From positions 26,556 through 90,555 of the forward strand of contig JAEUGY010000068.1 of NCBI GenBank assembly GCA_016794625.1: a stretch of DNA of 64,000 bases. Reading direction: 5' to 3'. The position numbers and the translations under genes were made by a program. Within the stretch, counting starts at the first letter, position 1, and the number at the start of each line of letters is the position of its first letter. Under the pieces are notes generated by a model that worked only from the letters and a program-made list of their open reading frames with translations, ran no database searches and was not told the DNA's origin. Positions 1 through 8,366 of this stretch are shown one piece after another. The DNA comes from Opitutaceae bacterium. Lineage in GTDB: Bacteria; Verrucomicrobiota; Verrucomicrobiia; Opitutales; Opitutaceae.

Positions 1-944
1 CCGACTGCGGCAATGCCGTAGAGTTTGCTCGGAAACACCCAGGCTTCGCAGCCCGGCCGCTGACAGACAAGGTGGAGATCGATGGCGCTGAGGGCCACCG
101 GAAGCACTTCCCGCGGCTGGCTTGGCAGGAAACGCACGGTCTTGAGCTTGCGGCGCGCGAGGTCGCGTTCGACGGCGGAGCGCTGGGCGCCGTCGCCGAT
201 GAAGACGAAGCGAAAGCGTGCGTCGTTGCGCAGGAGATCGGCGGCCGCGACCAGGGTTTCGAAGGTGTGCACCCGCCCGAGGTTGCCCGAGTACCCGACG
301 ATGAAACCGCCGGAGAGTCCGTTGTCCTGACGCCACGCCGCGACCGCGCGCGGATCCGGCGGCTCGACCTGTTGCGGCGCCCAGTTGGAGAGGACGCGGA
401 CGCGATTCGCAGGCACGCCGCGCGACCGGATCACCGTCGCCATGCTCTCACTGACCGTCACGCAGGTGTCCGCGTGCAGCCACGCCCGGTCGCGCCAGGG
501 CTGCAGCCACTTCAGTCCCGGCAGCCGGAGCCGATCCATGGCGATTTCCGGGTAGATGTCGTGAATCCAGTGATGGCATACGGCGGATTGCTGCTGCAGC
601 AGAGTGAGCAGGCTCGCGCCGATCAGCGGTGGGTCCGAGAGAATGACGACCTGGGCGCCCGGCCGCAGGTGCGCCGTCACCCACCGCCGCGCGGCGAGGG
701 CGAACGTCAGGAAGGTGCGGGCTTGGTTGAGCAGACCGCGACGACGCGATCGCAGGGATGAACCGACACGAAAGATCGAGACACCCCGGTGCTCCTCCCG
801 CGCCGGTCGCCCCGGAACCACAGAGGTCAGCACCGACACCTGGCGTCCGCTGGCCGCCAGGCCCGCGGCGAGATCGGTCAGGAGTTGCGCCGTGGCCTGC
901 TCGTTCGGCCAGTAGGTACGGTTGATAAAGATAACAGGTCTCAT
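1..944 (-). CDS. Glycosyltransferase family 4, WcaI-like (3' end missing)
   Basis: The gene starts with ATG at 944 and runs off the left edge, leaving 314 residues. The N-terminus MRPVIFINRTYWPNEQATAQ is the typical opening of WcaI-like GT4 enzymes, with an Asn/Tyr-Pro-Asp-Glu-type acceptor loop and a following DLAAGLAASGRQV helix. The middle has IHDIYPEIAMDRL, and a Rossmann motif GYSGNLGRVHTFETLV begins the donor-binding domain. A VFPSKLYGIAA segment near the edge is the usual nucleotide-sugar loop. The family transfers sugars from nucleotide donors to lipid-linked glycans at the inner face of the membrane. A terminator lies between this gene and the operon upstream, so it may have its own promoter. 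The missing part should be about 90 residues. Confidence 0.85.
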   Translation of the reverse strand, partial: MRPVIFINRTYWPNEQATAQLLTDLAAGLAASGRQVSVLTSVVPGRPAREEHRGVSIFRVGSSLRSRRRGLLNQARTFLTFALAARRWVTAHLRPGAQVVILSDPPLIGASLLTLLQQQSAVCHHWIHDIYPEIAMDRLRLPGLKWLQPWRDRAWLHADTCVTVSESMATVIRSRGVPANRVRVLSNWAPQQVEPPDPRAVAAWRQDNGLSGGFIVGYSGNLGRVHTFETLVAAADLLRNDARFRFVFIGDGAQRSAVERDLARRKLKTVRFLPSQPREVLPVALSAIDLHLVCQRPGCEAWVFPSKLYGIAAV

Positions 945-1005
945 CCGAGAAACCCTCATTCGACCACGGATCGACGCGAATGCACACGGATTTCGATCAT
1001 CTGCG

Positions 1006-1034
1006 TAAAAATGCCCCGGGAATGACCCCGGGGC
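1006..1034 (-). terminator. Rho-independent terminator ending the large polysaccharide operon
   Basis: On the minus strand an 8-bp perfect GC stem (1034-1027 pairing with 1020-1013, loop of 6) is followed by A and then five T residues (1011-1007). It sits about 80 bases after the stop of the GT2 gene at 1113, so it fits as the end of the operon that starts near 23481. The rest of the 945-1112 gap shows no gene. Confidence 0.75.
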
Positions 1035-1112
1035 GGGCCCGGGAGTACGGTGGTTTACAGGCTAACAAGCTGAATTCCAGTTTATTGCAGATTCAGCGGC
1101 GCAGCGCCCGCG

Positions 1113-1937
1113 TCACTCCGGTCCGCGGTTGGACCGGCGGGCGGCCCGGAGGGCATCCACCGCAAAGCGTTCGTATTGCGCGAGAAGCCGGCACATCTGC
1201 CAGCCGGCCCGGCCATCGAGGAAGCCGCCCCGCAAGAGGTACTGGTAGCTCCACCGCAGAAACGGTCGGGCGGGCAGATGGTAGCTCAGTTGCTTGAGCG
1301 CACGCCGCCGGAGGAGGGGATCGCCGCTGACGAGGGCGCGGACGGTGGGACCCGCCTCGGTGACGGTGGCCAGGTGGCGGGCGGCCTCCTCCCGGGCGTA
1401 GCGCCGGTGTTTCTCCAGCCAGGCGGCTTCGCCGTGGATCAGCACGTCATGCTCGTAGCTGGCCCGCAGGGTGGCCAGGCGTTGTCCCGGGGCCTCCCTT
1501 TGCCCGTGGCCGACCTGAATCCAGCGAAAGCGGTCCCGGTGGACAAACCGTGCCTGATACGCAGGAAAGTCCGAGCTGCGCCGCACCCACCGGCCGTGGA
1601 GCAGCATGCGCGGTGCGACATAGGCGCCATCGAACGGGGCGTCGGCGGGCCAGGAGGCGCACTCCGCGTGCAGCTCCGGCGTGAAGCGCTCGTCCGCGTC
1701 GAGATGGAACACCCACGGATGGCGCAGCGACAGGTTGGTTTGCGCGTGGGTGCGCTGCGCGGCGAAGGACTCGAACGGATGGGTGAAGACCCGCGCCCCG
1801 GCGGCCCGCGCGACGGCCTGCGTGCCGTCGGTCGAACCGGAGTCGAGCACGACCACGTCGTCGCACCCGCGCAGCGAGGCGAGGCAGGCCGGCAGGGCCC
1901 GCTCCTCGTTGAGCGTGAGCACGAGGACCGAGAACAT
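1113..1937 (-). CDS. Glycosyltransferase family 2, WaaE/KdtX-like
   Basis: A 274-residue GT-A enzyme. The start is the ATG at 1937, which overlaps the stop of the upstream ligase-like gene as TGATG; the frame stays open further upstream but there reads as a shadow of that gene. The opening MFSVLVLTLNEERALPACL, then VVVLDSGSTDGT, GARVFTHPFESFAAQR and the metal-binding FHLDADERF are diagnostic of the WaaE/KdtX-type subfamily, whose known members add Glc or similar residues to LPS core. It is the last gene before the terminator at 1006-1034. The actual sugar donor cannot be read from the sequence. Confidence 0.88.
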   Translation of the reverse strand: MFSVLVLTLNEERALPACLASLRGCDDVVVLDSGSTDGTQAVARAAGARVFTHPFESFAAQRTHAQTNLSLRHPWVFHLDADERFTPELHAECASWPADAPFDGAYVAPRMLLHGRWVRRSSDFPAYQARFVHRDRFRWIQVGHGQREAPGQRLATLRASYEHDVLIHGEAAWLEKHRRYAREEAARHLATVTEAGPTVRALVSGDPLLRRRALKQLSYHLPARPFLRWSYQYLLRGGFLDGRAGWQMCRLLAQYERFAVDALRAARRSNRGPE

Positions 1938-3370
1938 CAGCGATTCTCCGACAGCGCCGCGTACCGCAGCGCAATGAACCACAGGATCCACCAGATGGAG
2001 ACAACGGCCGGGTTCGCGAGCGGAAACTCCACGCCCGCGTACAGGCAAATCAGCAGGCAACCGAGAAGCGGATACCGGCTCGGGGCGTGCCGGAACACGC
2101 CGGTCCCCACCCGGAACAGCGGCCAGCCCGCGGCGGCGGTGAGCAGCACCAACCCGACTCCGCCGAGCTCCGCCAGGATTTGCAGCCAGTCCGAATGGGC
2201 CTCCTGATAATAAATCGGCAGACGGTCGACCGGGCTGCGCGGGGTCGAGTTGTAGAGCGGAAAGACACGTTCGTAGGAATCCAGCCCCCATCCGAACCAC
2301 GGCTTGTCCGCGGCCATGCGCAGGGTGTCACCATACAGCACGCGCCGCTGTCCGATGTCGCCCTGCCGGCGCATGTCGGAAATCTGCGACCAGGTGGTCG
2401 CGATCCGCTGATTGATCGTTTCCTCCCCCAGCTTGTAGATCGCCGCCCCGCCGAGCAGGGCTGTCAGGAGCAATCCGCCCGCAAGTACGGCGCTGCGGTG
2501 CCCCGCCCGCCGCGTGCGCAGGATCGCGATCAGACCGTGAACGAGTGCGATCCCGAGGAGCAGTGTGATCAGCAGGGTCGACGAACGCGACGAGCTGAGC
2601 GGCACGGTGGCGGCCATGAAAAACGCCGCCAGCAGTCCCCCGCAGGCCGGGGTGTGCCAGAAGTCCCGCGCCCGCACCCGCGCCGCGTAGTGGAACACCA
2701 GCCCGAGTGCGACGGACGTCAGCCCGATGATATAGGCCCCCCAATGGTTGTGATAAACAAAGGTGGAGAAAAACGCCGGATGAGGCGCTTTCTCCAGGCC
2801 AAAGAAAATGTCGAGTCGGAGCAGCTTTTGCAGCGTGCCGAAAACCGAGAGCACCAGTCCGTTCGCGGCCAGGGCGAGCATGAGGCTGCGCAGCGCGTGC
2901 CGGGAGCGCACGCAGGCAAAGAGGTTGAAGCCGGTCAGGTAGAGCCCGAGCATCAGCCACAGCTCCCGCAGGGCCCGGGTGGCGTCCGCCGCGCTGGGTA
3001 CGAAGTCGGCCAGGGGACGCACGACCCAGACGGTATCCGGACCGAAACGTCGCGGCACCAGGTTGGGCAGCGCGGTGCTGATGAGCACCATTCCGGCCAG
3101 CACCACCATGGGCAGGAGCCAGCGAAAGACGGCGCACGCCTCCGGGTCCGGGCGTCGCCGGCGGGCGAGGAACTCCCACACGGTGAGGGCGAGCGCGGGC
3201 GTGGCCAGCACGCAAAGGATGGGCTTGGCCCACCAGATCTTGCCGCCGAACATCCATGCGGCGGCCGTCGCGACCAGAAAGGCGTGGAAGATCGCCCAAG
3301 GTTCACGCGAACCGGAGCCGAGGGTGAACGTGGTGGTGCGAAGGGAGCTTTCGGCGGGCGAAGGGGTCAT
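1937..3370 (-). CDS. O-antigen ligase / polymerase family membrane protein
   Basis: A 477-residue polytopic protein with about ten hydrophobic segments. Family hallmarks are the conserved LSSSRSSTLLITLLLGI helix, a periplasmic loop with a YNSTPRSPVDRLPIYYQE stretch, and EAHSDWLQILAELGGVGLVL, the usual Wzy_C/WaaL His-containing motif. Proteins of this family either join undecaprenyl-linked glycan to an acceptor (WaaL) or polymerise it (Wzy), on the periplasmic face. It overlaps its upstream neighbour by ATGA (3367-3370). A second, unrelated polymerase-like gene lies at 6900-8366, so this one is more likely the ligase, but that is inference. Confidence 0.85.
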   Translation of the reverse strand: MTPSPAESSLRTTTFTLGSGSREPWAIFHAFLVATAAAWMFGGKIWWAKPILCVLATPALALTVWEFLARRRRPDPEACAVFRWLLPMVVLAGMVLISTALPNLVPRRFGPDTVWVVRPLADFVPSAADATRALRELWLMLGLYLTGFNLFACVRSRHALRSLMLALAANGLVLSVFGTLQKLLRLDIFFGLEKAPHPAFFSTFVYHNHWGAYIIGLTSVALGLVFHYAARVRARDFWHTPACGGLLAAFFMAATVPLSSSRSSTLLITLLLGIALVHGLIAILRTRRAGHRSAVLAGGLLLTALLGGAAIYKLGEETINQRIATTWSQISDMRRQGDIGQRRVLYGDTLRMAADKPWFGWGLDSYERVFPLYNSTPRSPVDRLPIYYQEAHSDWLQILAELGGVGLVLLTAAAGWPLFRVGTGVFRHAPSRYPLLGCLLICLYAGVEFPLANPAVVSIWWILWFIALRYAALSENR

Positions 3371-4506
3371 GACGGTTGCCGCGCCCCCCCCTGGGCCGAC
3401 CGCAGGTGGTCATAAAAAGCGAGCAGAGTCCGCGCCGTGTTGGACCAGGCGAACGTGGCATGGGCCCAGGCGCGGGCGGTCGATCCGCGCGCCTGCAACG
3501 AGTCCGGGGTTTCCGCGAGCGCGGCCTGCAGCGCCGGACCGAACTCCGACCACGGCACGCACCATCCGGCCCGCGCGGCCTCCAGCAGTTTCCACGGGGT
3601 GCTGTCCGTGACCAGCGCCGGGACCCCAGCCGCGAGGGCTTCGGCCACCACCATGCCGAAGTTTTCCGAGTGTGAGGGCAGCAGGCAAATCGAGGCCGCG
3701 GCGTAGGGGGCGGGCCGGTTCATGCCGTCGAAGACCTCGATGCGGCGGCTGCCGCCGGCGCGGTACACGTACGCACGGAGCGCTTCGACGGAGTACTGCT
3801 CGGGCACGCCGACCAGCAACAGCAGCCACTCGGAGGGAGATTGAGCCAGCCAGAGATCGATCAGTTCCAGCACCCGCTTCTTCGCGTGAAATCGTGAGTA
3901 AAACAACGCCGTGGGCCGGCGCGCGCACTCCGGGCAGGCCTGGGTCCAGTGACGGCGGGCCTCGGCCAGGGCCGCGGCATCCGGGACGTCGACACCGTGG
4001 GGCGCGACGCAGACCGGTTGTTTGAACCCATGCGAACGAATCTCTTCCGCCTCCTCTTCACTCGTCGCATGCCATCCCGCCACCGCCGAAAAGGCGCCGG
4101 GATGGAGCCAGTGCTCCGCCAGGTGCTTGCGCCACCGGTGGTGCCGCCAGGACCAGCCCGACATCATGCCACGGGGCGAGAGGACCAGCGGCACCTTTCG
4201 CAGGTGGGCTTCTTCGTGGGCCACTCCGAGTGAACGCAGCCAGAGTCCGTGGGCGTGCACCACGTCGGGTTCGGCCTGACGCAGGTGGGTCGCCAGCCCG
4301 GGCAGTACGCCGAGCCGATCCAGCCAGCCGCGGGCCAGGAACGTGATCGTCAGCTGGCCGTGGGTCTCGCGCGAGGGACGATCAGCCCCGGCGAACAGGT
4401 CAACCTGGGTTCCTTGCTCCGCCTGAGCCTGGGCCAGCGACCGGGTGGACTTGCTCGGACCTCCGTGCCGGGCGTCGAGACTGGCTATGACGTGGGAGAG
4501 GTGCAT
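3367..4506 (-). CDS. Glycosyltransferase family 4
   Basis: A 379-residue GT-B enzyme starting MHLSHVIASLDARHGGPSKS, a common opening of GT4 proteins with an acceptor Gly-Gly loop. It carries VVHAHGLWLRSLG and LSPRGMM in the N-terminal half and the donor-binding ENFGMVVAEALAAGVP (EX7E motif) near residue 300. It is separated by 34 bases from the upstream GT4 gene and overlaps the downstream ligase-like gene by ATGA. The sugar specificity is unknown. Confidence 0.87.
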   Translation of the reverse strand: MHLSHVIASLDARHGGPSKSTRSLAQAQAEQGTQVDLFAGADRPSRETHGQLTITFLARGWLDRLGVLPGLATHLRQAEPDVVHAHGLWLRSLGVAHEEAHLRKVPLVLSPRGMMSGWSWRHHRWRKHLAEHWLHPGAFSAVAGWHATSEEEAEEIRSHGFKQPVCVAPHGVDVPDAAALAEARRHWTQACPECARRPTALFYSRFHAKKRVLELIDLWLAQSPSEWLLLLVGVPEQYSVEALRAYVYRAGGSRRIEVFDGMNRPAPYAAASICLLPSHSENFGMVVAEALAAGVPALVTDSTPWKLLEAARAGWCVPWSEFGPALQAALAETPDSLQARGSTARAWAHATFAWSNTARTLLAFYDHLRSAQGGARQPS

Positions 4507-4540
4507 CGAGCAAGGGGCGCGGCCGGGTGTCGGACGGAGG

Positions 4541-5695
4541 CTAACTCCCGCCGCCGGACCCGGTCAACCGCGCAAACTCCCGCAGGAGGCAGGCCGACGT
4601 GGCCGAAAAGTCATGACGGCGCGCGTCCTCCTGGGCCTGCGTACCCAGCTTCCGCCGGAGTTCGGCCCGACCCAACAGTTCGGTCAGACCGGCCGCGAGC
4701 GCTTGCGCCGGCCGGGCGGCGGTGTGATCGAAGGTCAGTCCATTGTGGCCATCGACCAGGAGGTCGCGGTAGCAAGCGAGGCGCGAGACCACCGGCACGG
4801 CCCCCGCCGCCATCGCCTCCAGGGGAGCAATGCTCAGCCCCTCGCCGCGTTCGGCCCGGCTGGGGTAACAGAAAACCGCAAGGCGGCCATAGATCCGCGC
4901 CAGTGCGGCGGGATCAAAAACCGGGGGGCGCACCTCAAGGCGCGAGCCGAGCGCGGGGGCGAACTCCCGGAGCAGGGCATCCCGGTAGTGTTCACCGCCT
5001 CCGCCCTGCGACACCGCCACGGGACCGGTCAGCGTGATCTTCCACGGCGGGAGGTCGGTTTGTGACAACAAACGAACACCGGCCTCGAGCAGCCACTCCA
5101 ACCCTTTCTCCGGATGCAGGCGGCCCACGTAACCGATCTCGAGCGGCACCGGCTCCGGACCCGCGGGCCGGGCGGCTTGGTGCAACGACCAGTCGATCGG
5201 ATTGGGAAATCGCACGATGCGGTCGGACATCGAGGCATTCTCGGCCCGCGCCCGTTGCGCCACCGCTTCGCTGGTCGCAAGGAGCAGGTCGGCGCCTCCG
5301 TAGGCCCGCACCTGTCCCTTGGGCATGCGGCCGAGCACGACCACGACGCGGCCGGCGTCGGGGCGCGCCCGCCGGAGTCCGATGGGCAGGGTGACGGTGT
5401 TGCAAACCACGATCTCCCCGGCCGGCAGCCGGCTTCGCACGCGCCGGCCCCAGCGGTAGTCGAGCCAGAGATTGCGCAGCAGCGACGCGGTGTGGTCCCA
5501 GCCGGGAACGCGGAGGTGCCGCACCGCGCCGGTGGAGTCGGAATCGGGCAGGCCCGGCCAGGTCCGCGAGATCAGCGTCACGTCATGGCCCGCCGAGGCG
5601 AAGCCCTCGCCCAGGCGCAGCCAGATCTTTTCGGTCGCACCGCCCTGGAGGGCTGGCACGGGTAGAAAGAATCCCATGACCAATGTGATGCGCAT
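4541..5695 (-). CDS. Glycosyltransferase family 4
   Basis: A 384-residue GT-B enzyme. The ATG at 5695 is chosen because it overlaps the upstream stop (TGATG) and gives the natural opening MRITLVMGFFLPVPALQGGA, including the GGATE acceptor loop. The donor domain has EIGYVGRLHPEKGLEWLLEA and the EX7E motif EGLSIAPLEAMAAGAVPVVS. It sits in the run of overlapping glycosyltransferase genes and should act on the same lipid-linked oligosaccharide. Specificity cannot be read. Confidence 0.86.
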   Translation of the reverse strand: MRITLVMGFFLPVPALQGGATEKIWLRLGEGFASAGHDVTLISRTWPGLPDSDSTGAVRHLRVPGWDHTASLLRNLWLDYRWGRRVRSRLPAGEIVVCNTVTLPIGLRRARPDAGRVVVVLGRMPKGQVRAYGGADLLLATSEAVAQRARAENASMSDRIVRFPNPIDWSLHQAARPAGPEPVPLEIGYVGRLHPEKGLEWLLEAGVRLLSQTDLPPWKITLTGPVAVSQGGGGEHYRDALLREFAPALGSRLEVRPPVFDPAALARIYGRLAVFCYPSRAERGEGLSIAPLEAMAAGAVPVVSRLACYRDLLVDGHNGLTFDHTAARPAQALAAGLTELLGRAELRRKLGTQAQEDARRHDFSATSACLLREFARLTGSGGGS

Positions 5696-6903
5696 CAGGA
5701 AGGGGTGAGGGTGGCACACGCCTGCAGCAGTCCCGCCGTGGTCTGCAGATAGCGGTATCCGCTGATTCGATCCATGACGGCGGCTCGCAGGATGCGTCGC
5801 GCATCGTCCCCGGCGGAGAGCGCGCGTTCCAGCGCCCGTCGGAGCCCGGAGGGATCGTCGGCGGCGAACACCCAGCCGGTGACTCCGTCGGTGACGAGGT
5901 CCTGCTGGCAGCCGACCCGGTCGCTGACCAGCGCAGGCACCCCCATATGCATGGCCTCATTGACCGCCAGGCCCCACGTTTCGGAAACGCCGCGGGATGG
6001 TAGCACGAACACGGACGCGATCGCGTGCAGGGCCGGCATGGCAGCCTGATTGGTGAACGGCAGCAACCGGACGGAGGTTCCGAGCGCACCCCGTTCCCCG
6101 GCCCGCGACTCCAAGGCCGCGCGTTGCTCACCATCGCCCGCGAAGACCAACACGGCTTGGGGCGGGGCAAGATCGAGGAAGGCCTCGAGCAGGGCCAGCG
6201 GCTGCTTGGCCGGGATGAATTTGCCCGCGAACAGCACCACCCGTGTGGCCGAATCAAGTCCGAGTTCCCGCCGGAGGCCGGCGGCGGCGGCCTGGACGTC
6301 GGCTCGCTCCGGATTGAAACGTGCGGCATCGACACTGTGGGGCGCAAAAAAGAGGCGCGCAGCCGGCACGCCGAGCCGCTCGAAGTAAGCGCGATTGGCG
6401 TGTCCCGTGTAGAGCACGGCGGCAAAGCGGCGGTAGAGCCGGCCCAGCACGACCTCTTTCCAGAACCCCAGATTCCCCCGGCCCAGCAGGTGCGAGTCGC
6501 CGCGGAAGATCAGGGGAACGCGCCGCCGGCCGGCCCATGCGATCACCCGCAGATGGGCGTCATAGGCATACCCGAAAAGCAGGATCGCACTGGGGGCATA
6601 GGCTTCGAGTCGCGCGGTGAGATCGGGATTGCGCAGACCGAAGAAGTGATCCGTCCCGGGCTTTCGCGCCGTGTTGGGCACGAACTCGTGAGCGTATCCA
6701 CCGCAGAGATCCACATCCCAGGCCATCGTCCGTCCGAACTGCGGATCAAGCGCCGGCGTCGCTCCGGCGGACCAGAGATAAAAGACGTGAAAATCGAGGC
6801 CGGCCTCTTTCCGCATCCATTGGAACCACGGCGCGTAGTACTGGATGGGATGTGATACCACCACAGCCAGACGCAACGGCGCGGGAGCGGGGGGCGGTTT
6901 CAT
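5695..6903 (-). CDS. Glycosyltransferase family 4
   Basis: A 402-residue GT-B protein starting MKPPPAPAPLRLAVVVSHPI with the ATG at 6903 overlapping the upstream stop (ATGA). SHPIQYYAPWFQWM near the N-terminus marks a recognisable GT4 subgroup often found in O-antigen loci. The donor domain shows VVLFAGKFIPAKQPLALLEA and ETWGLAVNEAMHMGVPALVS (EX7E). A basic IFRGDSHLLGR segment lies between the two domains. It is translationally coupled to the polymerase gene upstream. Confidence 0.87.
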   Translation of the reverse strand: MKPPPAPAPLRLAVVVSHPIQYYAPWFQWMRKEAGLDFHVFYLWSAGATPALDPQFGRTMAWDVDLCGGYAHEFVPNTARKPGTDHFFGLRNPDLTARLEAYAPSAILLFGYAYDAHLRVIAWAGRRRVPLIFRGDSHLLGRGNLGFWKEVVLGRLYRRFAAVLYTGHANRAYFERLGVPAARLFFAPHSVDAARFNPERADVQAAAAGLRRELGLDSATRVVLFAGKFIPAKQPLALLEAFLDLAPPQAVLVFAGDGEQRAALESRAGERGALGTSVRLLPFTNQAAMPALHAIASVFVLPSRGVSETWGLAVNEAMHMGVPALVSDRVGCQQDLVTDGVTGWVFAADDPSGLRRALERALSAGDDARRILRAAVMDRISGYRYLQTTAGLLQACATLTPS

Positions 6904-8366
6904 CGGAAAATGAGCCGCAGCACGAAGGGAATGCCCAGCACCGCGAGCGCCGCCTGGTAGAGCGAGGAGATCCAGGCGCTCATGGGCAGTTCGATCTGAA
7001 ACGACCAGGCCATGAGCAGGATCATGAATAGCCCGGGGTACGAGATGATGGGCGAGTGCAGGGTCCACACACCGGCGAGGCGGGTGCTGGCGCCGATGAG
7101 GCAGCCGAGCAGGATCAATCCCGTGTAGCCGAAGTTGGCGTAGGCTTCGACGATGACACCGAACCCGATCGTCGTCTTCAACGTGCTCTCCTCGTCCTGC
7201 AGGCCGTAATAGACCGCGAGCCGATGCGTGCTGACGTGTCCGAGTGGTTTTTGCGGCCAGAAGAGTCGCGGGATCAGCTGCGGGAGAATGTGTCCGTAGG
7301 TCTCGCCATCAAGAAAGGGCTGGCGGGACGGGGTGGAGTCGACTACCAGCGTCATCATGTGCAGGAGCGACGTGCGCTCGATCAACTTGCGCGAGGCGAG
7401 GGTGTCCTCCGTCCGGGTCTCGGGGGGCGCGAGGCCGTATCCGATCCATTCGGTGTAGAAGGCGGGCAGGTCGGTGAAACCGGGACGCGGGGCCTCATTC
7501 TCCCAGTACTTGAGTCGCATGGCACTCTTGCCGTTGTGCAGCACCGCCATGCTGGCGAAGATGAGCAGGCATGGCACGATGGGCAGCCGTCGGGCGCCGG
7601 TGACGTAGCCGAGCAGGGCGAGCACGAGCAGGGAAAGTCCACCGACGAGAAACAGCGTGGAAAAGAGAAAGACCGCCTGTGCCGTCAGCAACACGGTGAA
7701 CGCGATGCGGTCCCGCTGATGCAACTCGCCCGTGCCCCACGAACGGCTGAGCAGGAACGTGCAGAGTGTGCCGACCCCGAAACAGACCGCTCGCAGCACG
7801 CTGTTGATCTCGGTCGGGATCCAGGGGGTGAAGGCGGCCACGCCGGTGTAGAGCGTGGTCACGGTCATGCCCAGCCGAAGGTGAGGTTCGATCCGTCCCT
7901 CAAACAGAGGGGTGGTCCAGGCGCGGGTGGTGCGCGGGATGCCCGGGACGGTGCGGTAGGCGAGCAGTGCGGTGACCTGAAAGAGAATGACCCCCCAGGC
8001 GGCGGCACTGACGCTCTCCGGCGGGTAGCGGACGAGTTGCTCGTGGCCGGCGAGCAGCGGAATGGCGAAGCTGTTGAGCCCCGTCATCATGAAGGTTTGA
8101 AACATCGGAAACGCCGTGTCCGGCCGGCGCGCCCACGCCAGTCCCGGCAGCAGCGACAGCACGATCATGGTCAGACCTTGGTAACGGTGCAGGGGGTCCT
8201 CGACCTGGGCGACCACGGCAAAGTAGGCCAGCAGGACGAGCGTGCCGATCACCCCGCTGCGAAAAAGCACGCTGGACTGACGGTCCGTCCAGGTCTGGAC
8301 CGAGGTGGGCGCCGGCAGATCGGGCGCCGGGTCGGGCCGGGGTGGGGACGGAGGGTCGGAGATCAT
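6900..8366 (-). CDS. Oligosaccharide repeat-unit polymerase, Wzy-like
   Basis: A 488-residue membrane protein with a Pro-rich cytoplasmic N-terminus of about 25 residues and roughly eleven to twelve hydrophobic segments. The large loop near residues 330-400 contains YGHILPQLIPRLFWPQKP followed by TIGFGVIVEAYANFG, the signature of the Wzy-type repeat-unit polymerase family. Such enzymes link undecaprenyl-bound repeat units in the periplasm. Its presence beside a Wzm/Wzt ABC exporter is unusual, because ABC-exported glycans are normally finished in the cytoplasm. It is coupled to both neighbours by ATGA overlaps. Confidence 0.8.
   Translation of the reverse strand: MISDPPSPPRPDPAPDLPAPTSVQTWTDRQSSVLFRSGVIGTLVLLAYFAVVAQVEDPLHRYQGLTMIVLSLLPGLAWARRPDTAFPMFQTFMMTGLNSFAIPLLAGHEQLVRYPPESVSAAAWGVILFQVTALLAYRTVPGIPRTTRAWTTPLFEGRIEPHLRLGMTVTTLYTGVAAFTPWIPTEINSVLRAVCFGVGTLCTFLLSRSWGTGELHQRDRIAFTVLLTAQAVFLFSTLFLVGGLSLLVLALLGYVTGARRLPIVPCLLIFASMAVLHNGKSAMRLKYWENEAPRPGFTDLPAFYTEWIGYGLAPPETRTEDTLASRKLIERTSLLHMMTLVVDSTPSRQPFLDGETYGHILPQLIPRLFWPQKPLGHVSTHRLAVYYGLQDEESTLKTTIGFGVIVEAYANFGYTGLILLGCLIGASTRLAGVWTLHSPIISYPGLFMILLMAWSFQIELPMSAWISSLYQAALAVLGIPFVLRLIFR

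Noticed and set aside
2087..3415. Long plus-strand open frame opposite the ligase-like gene
   Set aside because: It is Arg/Gly/Gln-rich text without any domain, and the opposite strand has a clear membrane-protein family. It is a shadow of GC-rich coding DNA.
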